Assembly (NCBI RefSeq): GCF_003550065.1
Contig: NZ_QXDC01000003.1
Span: 186,001-250,000, forward strand
Length of the DNA: 64,000 nucleotides
Source of the DNA: Hephaestia caeni
Lineage (GTDB): Bacteria; Pseudomonadota; Alphaproteobacteria; Sphingomonadales; Sphingomonadaceae
Direction: 5' to 3'
Shown here: positions 58,108-64,000 of the stretch, piece by piece
How the letters are laid out: each line of letters opens with the position of its first letter
Position numbering within the stretch: position 1 is the stretch's first letter
Notes under the pieces: generated by a model
What the model saw: only the letters and a program-made list of their open reading frames with translations
The model's database searches: none
What the model was told of the DNA's origin: nothing
Made by a program: the position numbers and the translations under genes

Positions 58108-59717
58108 GCGAACAGCCCGTGCATGTACCAGCGGGGATCGTCCTTCTCGCGATACAATCCGTTGCGGAACACCCAGAAGCGGCGGCCGCTGGTGTCCTCG
58201 ACGCGGTAATAGTCGCGCGTCAGCCCGGCATTGTCGGCGCGGCGCCACCATTCGGCGGCGATCCGTTCGGGGCCTTCGTAGCGGACGATCGTGTGCGTCG
58301 TGCGACGCCAGTGGAAGCATCGCGGCGGGCCATCGGGCACCTCGGCCGTCACCTCGATCGGCTGGGGCGGATCGAAGAGATGGAGCGGGCGCAGCGGCGG
58401 CTCGCCGGGGGTGGGCTCTCCCCACGGCATCGGGGCGCACGCCTCGACCGCGGGGAGCGCGCGCACCCGCTGCTCGGGGATATGCGTGTCGCGCGGCACC
58501 AGGCGGCGGAAGCGGGCGCGACCCATGCGCGTGCCGAGGCGATCGATCAGCGCGATCATCTCGCCGTCACGCGCCTCGCCGCCGTCGAGCGCGAGTTGCG
58601 CGGGCGCGAGCGGCGCGAGCACGGGCACGGCCAGCCGGATCAGATCGAAACCGAAACCGGGGTCGATCGGATCGGCGAGGCCGTCGATCCGTTCGCCGAA
58701 CAGGCGCAGCACCAGTGCAGGATCGCGCGTCGGCAGGCTGGTCTCGACCGCGAGATCGCGCGTCGCGCCATCGCTCCTGAACAGCCGTACCGCGAAGCGG
58801 CGGCCGCCCTCGCCGCGCGCGTCCATCGTAACGGCGGCCTCGCGGGCGAGATCGCCGATCACGCCGAGCGCATCCTCGGCGCGCGCGATCGGCTCGGCGA
58901 AGCGGCGGTCGACACGCAGCGCCGGCGGCGAACGGCGCGGGGTAAGGCGGCTGTCGGCACGACCGAGCAGGCGCGCGAGCGCATCGGTCGCCGCCGTGCC
59001 GAAGCGCGCGGCGAGCGGCGCGGTGGGCCGGTCTGCGAGGTCGCCGATCGTGCGCAACCCGGCGCGGCGGAGCGCGGTGACGGTTTCCGGGTCAAGCCGC
59101 AGCCCCGCGATCGGCAGCGCATGGATCGCCCCGGCTTCGTCGGTGACGGGCAGATCGGCATGGCGGGCGAGCGCCTGTGCGGCCTCAGGCGTATCGGCGA
59201 AGGCGGCCTGCCCCTCGACGCCCCAACGCATCGTCTGCCGGCCGAGATCGGTGAGCATCGCCGTCTCCCCGCCGAAGACATGGGCGCTGCCGGTGATATC
59301 GAGCGTCAACCCGGCAGGCGGATCGAGCGCCACCATCGGCGTGTAGCGATCGCAGGCATCGGCAAGGCGGGCGAGCAGCCGTGCGTCGGCCGCGGGATCG
59401 GCGTCCGCCACCGCGAGATCGGGAACGCGCACGCGCGCATCCGCCAGCGGCAGGCCGGGGGCGAGACCGAGTGCGTGCACGGCGGCATTGCACGCGACGA
59501 GCCGCATCGCCCCGCGCTGCTTTTCGACCAGCGCGAGGGGCTGTCCTCCGCCGTGTTTCTGCGAAGGCGGGAGCCCAGAGTCGCGGGCGTCGTCCTTTGT
59601 GACCCTGGATTCCTGCTTTCGCAGGCATACTTGCTCTTCAAGCCGCAGCCGATCCGTGCTCAGCCAGGGGAACCATAACGCCAGAAAGCGGCGCTTCGGC
59701 AAATCCGCGCGCGTCAC
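58104..59717 (-). CDS. imuB: ImuB, inactive Y-family polymerase-like mutasome adaptor
   Basis: Bridges DnaE2 to the sliding clamp during damage-induced mutagenesis; 537 aa. It starts ALWFPWLSTDRL and contains the Y-family-like fingers and little-finger regions but lacks the acidic catalytic pair of active Y polymerases. QLALDGG (central-C-terminal) is a possible beta-clamp-binding motif. The C-terminal ~90 residues (TRDYYRVEDTSGRRFWVFRN) are the family tail. The likely start is GTG 59717, which overlaps the 3' end of imuA by 80 nt; TTG 59702 is an alternative. Residues ~29-58 are translated from an inserted repeat. Confidence 0.9.
   Translation of the reverse strand: MTRADLPKRRFLALWFPWLSTDRLRLEEQVCLRKQESRVTKDDARDSGLPPSQKHGGGQPLALVEKQRGAMRLVACNAAVHALGLAPGLPLADARVRVPDLAVADADPAADARLLARLADACDRYTPMVALDPPAGLTLDITGSAHVFGGETAMLTDLGRQTMRWGVEGQAAFADTPEAAQALARHADLPVTDEAGAIHALPIAGLRLDPETVTALRRAGLRTIGDLADRPTAPLAARFGTAATDALARLLGRADSRLTPRRSPPALRVDRRFAEPIARAEDALGVIGDLAREAAVTMDARGEGGRRFAVRLFRSDGATRDLAVETSLPTRDPALVLRLFGERIDGLADPIDPGFGFDLIRLAVPVLAPLAPAQLALDGGEARDGEMIALIDRLGTRMGRARFRRLVPRDTHIPEQRVRALPAVEACAPMPWGEPTPGEPPLRPLHLFDPPQPIEVTAEVPDGPPRCFHWRRTTHTIVRYEGPERIAAEWWRRADNAGLTRDYYRVEDTSGRRFWVFRNGLYREKDDPRWYMHGLFA
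59554..59632. repeat. REP-like pair inside the imuB reading frame
   Basis: TCTGCGAAGGCGGGAGCCCA (from 59558) and its near complement around 59601-59627 belong to the GAAGGC/GCCTTC repeat class. They encode about 30 extra residues (VCLRKQESRVTKDDARDSGL onwards) between STDRLRLEEQ and QPLALVEKQRG. Confidence 0.8.
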
Positions 59718-60393
59718 GATCCCATTCCACGCGCCAGTGCTGCCCTGCCACGCCGCCACGCTGGCGCAGAAGCGTGAGATCGAGCGCGGGAAAACCCGGC
59801 GCCTTCGCTTCGAGCGGCTGCGAAGGGGCCGCCGCGACCTGCCAGCGCGTGTGCGCGGCGCTGGGCGCAGGCGCGGCATCGACGCGCAGCATCAATGCGG
59901 TGACGCCCGAGGCTTCCGCCGCGACCGCCAGCCGCCGGCTCGCGGTCAGATCGAGCGGGCGCGGCTGACGCCACGATTCGATCACCGCCACGCCGACCTC
60001 GTCGCAGCGCACGATCTCGGCCGCCACGCGCAGCAGCATCAACGGATCGGCGGCGACTCCCAGCACGAGGCGGGCCGGATCGATCCCCAGTTCGGCCAGC
60101 CCCGGCGCGTGCAGATGCGCGGTGCGTTCCGCCTCGTCCTGACGCAGCCAGACGATCGGGGCGGTGTCGCCCAACCGCGCGGCCAGCATCGCCGCGAAGC
60201 CCGCCGCCGCCGCCACATCGCCCGGCGTGGCGGCGAAAATTTCGTGCAATCGGCCGCGTGCCAGCCCGCCGCCCAGCGCCGCCTCGATCGCGGGCACGCC
60301 CAACGCCGCACGCGCGGCCGGCACCGCCGCCGGCCGCCGCTCGAGCGCGGCAACCTTGCGGCGCAGCGCCTTCAGGGAAACGGAATGGGACAC
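59638..60393 (-). CDS. imuA: ImuA, RecA-like mutasome protein
   Basis: First gene of the SOS cassette, 251 aa, a RecA/SulA-like protein that works with ImuB and DnaE2. Visible are the GLARGRLHEIFAATPGDVAAA region (P-loop degenerate), VIWLRQDEA-like strand (PIVWLRQDEAERT) and WRQPRPLDLTASRRLAVAAE. I start at GTG 60393 because the frame upstream overlaps the SOS box; a TTG at 60429 is the other option and would be odd. Followed directly by imuB and dnaE2. Confidence 0.87.
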   Translation of the reverse strand: MSHSVSLKALRRKVAALERRPAAVPAARAALGVPAIEAALGGGLARGRLHEIFAATPGDVAAAAGFAAMLAARLGDTAPIVWLRQDEAERTAHLHAPGLAELGIDPARLVLGVAADPLMLLRVAAEIVRCDEVGVAVIESWRQPRPLDLTASRRLAVAAEASGVTALMLRVDAAPAPSAAHTRWQVAAAPSQPLEAKAPGFPALDLTLLRQRGGVAGQHWRVEWDRDARGFAEAPLSGVMVPLAEHGSAAA

Positions 60394-60411
60394 ACACGAC
60401 TCGACGCCATT

Positions 60412-60426
60412 GTTCGCTATTTGTTC
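60412..60426 (-). promoter_or_regulatory. Alphaproteobacterial LexA (SOS) box before imuA
   Basis: Plus-strand GTTCGCTATTTGTTC is a perfect GTTC-N7-GTTC direct repeat, 18 nt upstream of the imuA start. It should place imuA-imuB-dnaE2 under LexA. Confidence 0.93.
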
Positions 60427-60490
60427 CAAATTACGGCCGGGGGCGGGCGAGAGTCAACGACTTCCCATGTTTCCCCTGCAAAGGGGGATT

Positions 60491-60814
60491 TCAGGGTTTG
60501 TACGGCTCGGGCTGGCAACCGAGGACGGGGTCGAACGTCACCTTGCGGCTGGCGACGAGCGGCACCGAGGCGGTGATCGTCCTGGTCTTCGAATCGTCGG
60601 CGAGGTGGATCACCTCCATGCCGGGTTCGAAATCCTTGTAGCAGCTCTTGAGCGGGCGGCCCTCGATATAGCGGCACCCGCACGCGACGCGCGCGCCGTA
60701 GCCGACGCCGAGCTGGAGCTTGGGGGTCATCAGATGCGCATAGAGCGCGACCCCGGCCGCGAGCAGCACGATCAGCGCGAGCGCGCCCCAGCCGATGATG
60801 CGTCTTGTCTTCAT
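60491..60814 (-). CDS. Small membrane-anchored protein with four cysteines (unrecognised)
   Basis: A 107-aa protein: a basic head MKTRR, one hydrophobic segment (~8-28, WGALALIVLLAAGVALYAHL) and an exported domain of ~75 residues carrying four cysteines (ACGC, KSCYKD and the late LGCQPEP), consistent with two disulfides outside the cytoplasm. The motif VGYGARVACGCRYIEGR is distinctive but I cannot name the family. It is divergent from the serine hydrolase 24 nt away, so the two share a control region and may be functionally linked. Confidence 0.7.
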   Translation of the reverse strand: MKTRRIIGWGALALIVLLAAGVALYAHLMTPKLQLGVGYGARVACGCRYIEGRPLKSCYKDFEPGMEVIHLADDSKTRTITASVPLVASRKVTFDPVLGCQPEPYKP

Positions 60815-60838
60815 GGCCGCCGAGACTAGGCTGGCTTG

Positions 60839-61906
60839 ATGCGGATCAAAAGCCTGTTCGCGCTTCCCCTTCTCGCCCTGCTCCCGGCGAGCGGCGGCGC
60901 GCAGCCGCAGAACATGATCGCGCCGCTGTTCGTCGCCGATCCGGGCACCCGCGCGGTGCTGCTGATCGAGGACGGACGCGTGATCGCCAAACGCTATGCG
61001 CCGGGCTTTTCGGACGCCAACCGCTTCATCTCCTGGTCGATGGCGAAGACCGTGACGGCGATGCTGGTCGGCGAATTGGTCGCCGACGGCAAGCTCGCGC
61101 TCGATGCCCCTGCGCCGGTGCCCGAATGGCACCGCCCCGGCGATCCGCGCGGCGCGATCACGCTTCGGATGCTGCTCCAGATGCGCTCGGGGCTTCGTCA
61201 TACCGAGATCGGCGATCCGATCGAGCGATCGGACACCAATCAGGTGCTGTTCGTCGGCGGCACCGGCGATATGGCGGCGAAGGCGATCGCCCAGCCGCTC
61301 GAAGCGGCGCCGGGGACCAAATTCGAATATTCGTCGCTGACGACGATCATCCTCGCGAAGATCATCGCCGATACGCTGACCGACAGCACCGATCCCAGGG
61401 TGCGCGCCACGACGTATCGCGACTTCGCCACCGAGCGGCTGTTCCAGCCCGCGGGGGTGACGAGCGCGTTCCTGGAGTTCGACGGCGCGGGGACGCAGAT
61501 CGGCGGATCGCTCATTTACATGACGCTCGACGATTGGGGGCGGATGGGCCGGTTGCTGCTCGACGGCACGGGCGCCGACGGGGCACAGGTGATCGCGCCC
61601 GACTGGCTCGCGTTCATGAAGGCTCCCTCGCCGCGCGATCCCGAATATGGCGGGCAGACCTGGCTCAACCGCGCGGGCGGGAGCGACCCCGACGGGCCGA
61701 CGCTGTTTCCCGACGCGGCACCCGATACGGTCGTGTCGATGATCGGGCATCTCGGCCAGTTCGTCATCGCCGGCACCGGCGCCGACCCGCACGATCCGGG
61801 CACGCACCATGCCATCATCCTTGTCCGGCTCGGCAAGACGCAGGATAGCGCGCTGGCGCCGACGCGGCAGGCGCTGGGAAGAGTCGTCGGGAGTCTGATC
61901 CAATGA
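60839..61906 (+). CDS. Serine hydrolase, beta-lactamase/class C penicillin-binding-protein family
   Basis: An exported protein of 355 aa with signal MRIKSLFALPLLALLPASGGA. The SxxK catalytic motif is SWSMAKT (~S61), and the second motif reads YSS (about residue 162) instead of the YxN of true beta-lactamases; the third is in GHLGQF (HxG). The set suits esterase- or DD-peptidase-like relatives better than antibiotic hydrolysis. ATG 60839 is chosen over the TTG one codon earlier. The stop overlaps the VOC gene start as ATGA. Confidence 0.85.
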   Translation: MRIKSLFALPLLALLPASGGAQPQNMIAPLFVADPGTRAVLLIEDGRVIAKRYAPGFSDANRFISWSMAKTVTAMLVGELVADGKLALDAPAPVPEWHRPGDPRGAITLRMLLQMRSGLRHTEIGDPIERSDTNQVLFVGGTGDMAAKAIAQPLEAAPGTKFEYSSLTTIILAKIIADTLTDSTDPRVRATTYRDFATERLFQPAGVTSAFLEFDGAGTQIGGSLIYMTLDDWGRMGRLLLDGTGADGAQVIAPDWLAFMKAPSPRDPEYGGQTWLNRAGGSDPDGPTLFPDAAPDTVVSMIGHLGQFVIAGTGADPHDPGTHHAIILVRLGKTQDSALAPTRQALGRVVGSLIQ

Positions 61907-62316
61907 TCGAGCGCATCGGCCATATCAACATCCGCACCCCCGCGCTCGACGAGACGCTGACGTTCTACGAGGACGTGTTCGATCTCGTGCGCGGCCCCGC
62001 GTCGACGATGGCCGACCAGACCCGCAATGCCTGGCTCTACGACCGCGACGGGCGCGCGATCATCCACGTCAACATGCCCGCCGAGGGCGAGGATATTCCC
62101 GCGGTCGGCGCGCGCGGGCGGATGGATCATGTCGCCTTCGATTGTCGCGATCCCGATGCGATGGAGAAACGGCTGACCGATCTCGGCATCGCCTATCGCC
62201 GCCGCGACACGCGCGTCGCCGGATTGACGCAGATCGTGCTCAAGGACCCCAATGGGATCAACCTCGAACTAGCGTTCGGGACCGAGCACGCGCTCGCCCC
62301 CGCGCTGGCGCGCTAA
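61903..62316 (+). CDS. VOC-superfamily (glyoxalase/bleomycin-resistance-like) protein
   Basis: A 137-aa metal-dependent VOC-fold protein with two beta-alpha-beta-beta-beta units: IERIGHINIRTPALDETLTF at the start (first metal histidine H7) and MDHVAFDCRDPDAMEKRL (~74-91; second histidine), with the terminal glutamate in NGINLELAF. It could be a lyase, isomerase or dioxygenase of the superfamily; substrate unknown. It is translationally coupled to the serine hydrolase. Confidence 0.85.
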   Translation: MIERIGHINIRTPALDETLTFYEDVFDLVRGPASTMADQTRNAWLYDRDGRAIIHVNMPAEGEDIPAVGARGRMDHVAFDCRDPDAMEKRLTDLGIAYRRRDTRVAGLTQIVLKDPNGINLELAFGTEHALAPALAR

Positions 62317-62330
62317 ACTTTGATTTCCGG

Positions 62331-62412
62331 GCGGCACCGGCCCGCTCCCCCACCCCACCTCCCATGCAGTATAATGACTTGGGAGGTGGGGTGGGGGAGC
62401 GGGCCGGTACGG
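62331..62412. repeat. GC-rich hairpin element, copy C
   Basis: The arms ~62331-62364 and 62380-62412 pair almost perfectly (one changed position in the outer GGCACCGG) around loop TGCAGTATAATGACT. It lies between the convergent VOC and PhzF genes. Confidence 0.87.
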
Positions 62413-62434
62413 CTATCCACGGCAGTGGATCAAA

Positions 62435-63229
62435 TCAAAGCGCGAACACACCCTCGATCACCGTCACGCACTGGCCGCCGAGCACCGCGCGGTCGCCGTC
62501 GAGGCGGCAGGTCAGGTGGCCACCGCGCGCGCTGGCCTGAAACGCGGTGAAGCGATCGCGGTCGAGGCGGTTCGTCCAATAGGGCGTCAGCACCGCATGC
62601 GCCGAGCCGGTGACGGGGTCTTCGTCGATCCCCGCGCCGGGCGCGAACACGCGGCTGACGATATCGGTCTCGTCGCCGGGGGCGGTGACGATCGTCAGCG
62701 TATCGCCGGCGGCGGCGAGGCGGCGAAAATCGGGAGCGCACGCGCGCACCTGGGCCGCGGTTTCGAGCACCACGACGCCGTAGCGATTGGGGTGCCAGAG
62801 CGTTGCGACCGCGCTGCCCACCCCCAGCGCCGCGACGATCGCGTCGAGCGGCTTGGGATCCGGCCCCCAAGCGGGGAGCGCGAGTTCGTAGCCGCCGCCC
62901 GCCCGCGTCACCGTGAGCCCGCCCGCCTTGCGGGTGCGAAAGCGCACCCGATCACGGCCGGGATCGGCCGAGAGGGCATAATGGCCGCTCGCGAGCGTCG
63001 CGTGGCCGCACAGCACGACCTCCACCGTCGGCGTGAACCAGCGCAGCTCGAAATCGGCCCCCTCGTCCTCGGCAGGGACGAGGAAAGCGGTTTCGCTGAG
63101 GTTGTTCTCGGCGGCGATCGCTTGAAGCATCGCGTCGTCGAGCCAGGCGTGGAGCGGCATCACCGCCGCCGGGTTGCCGGTGAAGGGTGCGTTCGCGAAG
63201 GCGTCGATCTGCGCGAAGGGAATGTTCAT
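62435..63229 (-). CDS. PhzF-family isomerase/epimerase-like protein
   Basis: A 264-aa protein with the diaminopimelate-epimerase-like double fold. Landmarks: FAQIDAFANAPFTGNPAAVM at the N-terminus, the conserved glutamate in NNLSETAFL (~E45), LRWFTPTVEVVLCGHATLAS (~62-81) and DEDPVTGSAHAVLTPYW in the second half. The start ATG 63229 overlaps the upstream CDF gene stop (ATGA). It is probably not part of phenazine synthesis, since no other phz genes are present; its substrate is unknown. Confidence 0.88.
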   Translation of the reverse strand: MNIPFAQIDAFANAPFTGNPAAVMPLHAWLDDAMLQAIAAENNLSETAFLVPAEDEGADFELRWFTPTVEVVLCGHATLASGHYALSADPGRDRVRFRTRKAGGLTVTRAGGGYELALPAWGPDPKPLDAIVAALGVGSAVATLWHPNRYGVVVLETAAQVRACAPDFRRLAAAGDTLTIVTAPGDETDIVSRVFAPGAGIDEDPVTGSAHAVLTPYWTNRLDRDRFTAFQASARGGHLTCRLDGDRAVLGGQCVTVIEGVFAL

Positions 63230-64000
63230 ACGCGCTTGCCGAACCAATGCGGGGTGACATCGGCCTCGACCAGCGGATTGTCGGTATCGACATGGCCTTC
63301 GGGATCGACGTGGATCAGCACCTCGACCTTGGGGAAGGCGCGCTTGAGCGCCTTTTCGACATTCTCGACGATATCGTGCGCCGCGGCCACCGTCAGATCG
63401 CGCGCCACCTCCATATGGAATTGCGCGAATTCATGCGCCCCGGCGCGGCGGGTGCGGAAATCGTGGATGCCCTTGATCCCCGGCTGACGCGCGGCGACCT
63501 CGACGAAGCGCGCGCGATCCTCCTCGGACCATTCCTTGTCCATCAGATGATCGATCGCGGTCGACGACGCCTTGAACGCGCCCCAGAGCAGCCACGCGGC
63601 GATCGCGATGCCGAAGATCGGATCGGCCGCGGGAATCCCGCCGAACTGATCGAGCGCGAGCGCGAGGATCACCGAGCCGTTGAGCAGCACGTCCGACTGG
63701 TAATGGACGTTATCCGCCATGATCGCGACCGAGCCGGTCTTGCGGATCACCTGGCGCTGATACCAGAGCAGCACCAGCGTGGCAGCGATCGCGACCAGCG
63801 AGACGCCGATCCCGAATCCGGCGTCGTGCGTTTCGACCGGGTTCGTGAGCGCCTCGATCGCGCGCCAGGCAATGCCGATCGCCGAGGCGGTGATCAGCGC
63901 GACCTGGAACAGCGCCGCCAGCGCCTCCGCCTTGCCGTGGCCGAAGCGGTGATCGTGATCGGCGGGCGTCGCGGCGAGGCGGACGCCGTAGAGCGTGACG
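63226..64000 (-). CDS. Cation diffusion facilitator (FieF/YiiP-like), N-terminus cut by window edge
   Basis: Inner-membrane divalent-metal/H+ antiporter (Zn, Fe or similar). About 257 residues are visible to the stop; the start lies beyond 64000. The first visible motif DHDHRFGHGKAEALAAL is the loop between TM2 and TM3, and MADNVHYQSDVLLNG is the TM5 metal site (D-x3-H-x3-D pattern). The C-terminal cytoplasmic domain has FRTRRAGAHEFAQFHMEV and VLIHVDPEGH, matching the dimeric metal-sensing domain of YiiP. Confidence 0.9.
   Translation of the reverse strand, partial: VTLYGVRLAATPADHDHRFGHGKAEALAALFQVALITASAIGIAWRAIEALTNPVETHDAGFGIGVSLVAIAATLVLLWYQRQVIRKTGSVAIMADNVHYQSDVLLNGSVILALALDQFGGIPAADPIFGIAIAAWLLWGAFKASSTAIDHLMDKEWSEEDRARFVEVAARQPGIKGIHDFRTRRAGAHEFAQFHMEVARDLTVAAAHDIVENVEKALKRAFPKVEVLIHVDPEGHVDTDNPLVEADVTPHWFGKRV

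Noticed and set aside
56071..58209. 712-codon open frame on the plus strand
   Set aside because: Antisense to dnaE2, no domain seen.
59638..60429. Longer imuA from TTG 60429
   Set aside because: It would put the SOS box inside the coding sequence; GTG 60393 is the more natural start.

Overview
The window looks like a chromosomal segment of an alphaproteobacterium, most likely a sphingomonad (Sphingomonadaceae); this is inferred, not proven. The support is high G+C with a strong GATCGCC-type codon bias, an ATP synthase F1 operon in the order atpH-A-G-D-C without the Fo genes and with a short (83 aa) epsilon subunit, an SOS box of the alphaproteobacterial type GTTC-N7-GTTC, Caulobacter-like non-phosphorylating xylose genes (xylB, xylD, xylX), and a very large TonB receptor of the Xanthomonas/Caulobacter type. 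I saw no tRNA, rRNA, CRISPR array, prophage or insertion sequence transposase.

Layout. 1-1113: edge-truncated methylmalonate-semialdehyde dehydrogenase. 1236-5905 (minus): a cobalamin riboswitch followed by btuB-btuF-btuC-btuD with overlapping start and stop codons. 6046-6186: a small membrane-protein ORF. 6203-33816: a large hemicellulose island holding xylonate dehydratase (xylD), a LacI regulator, GH67 alpha-glucuronidase, GH3 beta-xylosidase, a two-domain SGNH + CE4 esterase, xylX, xylB, GH10 xylanase, a TonB receptor, two flavin-dependent halogenase-like proteins, a JmjC/cupin_8-like protein, GH43, GH9, a second LacI regulator and a sugar/H+ symporter. 33864-36056: ada and a PAP2 protein. 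36059-41001: atpHAGDC. 41244-43710: chemoreceptor and dienelactone hydrolase. 43750-54481: a second sugar locus with another cupin_8 protein, an SGNH hydrolase, two MFS carriers, a GH3 glucosidase, a ROK regulator and an M1 peptidase. 54646-60426: an SOS-controlled imuA-imuB-dnaE2 mutasome. 60491-64000: a small membrane protein, a serine hydrolase, a VOC protein, a PhzF-like protein and a cation diffusion facilitator cut by the right edge.

How it works together. The island reads as a complete xylan programme: extracytoplasmic debranching (GH67, GH43, esterases) and depolymerisation (GH10, GH3), outer-membrane uptake (TonB receptor), inner-membrane uptake (MFS), and oxidative xylose catabolism (XylB, XylD, XylX). 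Six intergenic palindromes close to TGGTAGCGCTANCA sit directly in front of xylD, aguA/GH3, xylX, the TonB receptor, GH43 and the symporter, and a seventh, weaker one lies in front of the second-locus MFS gene. Two paralogous LacI proteins with an identical core recognition helix are the obvious readers. The least understood part is the block of TonB receptor, two halogenases and cupin_8, placed under the same xylan control.

The window is also rich in palindromic repeats of at least three types. One type is an ~85 bp GC-rich hairpin with covarying stems, present three times. Two REP-like pairs lie inside the imuB and dnaE2 reading frames without breaking them.
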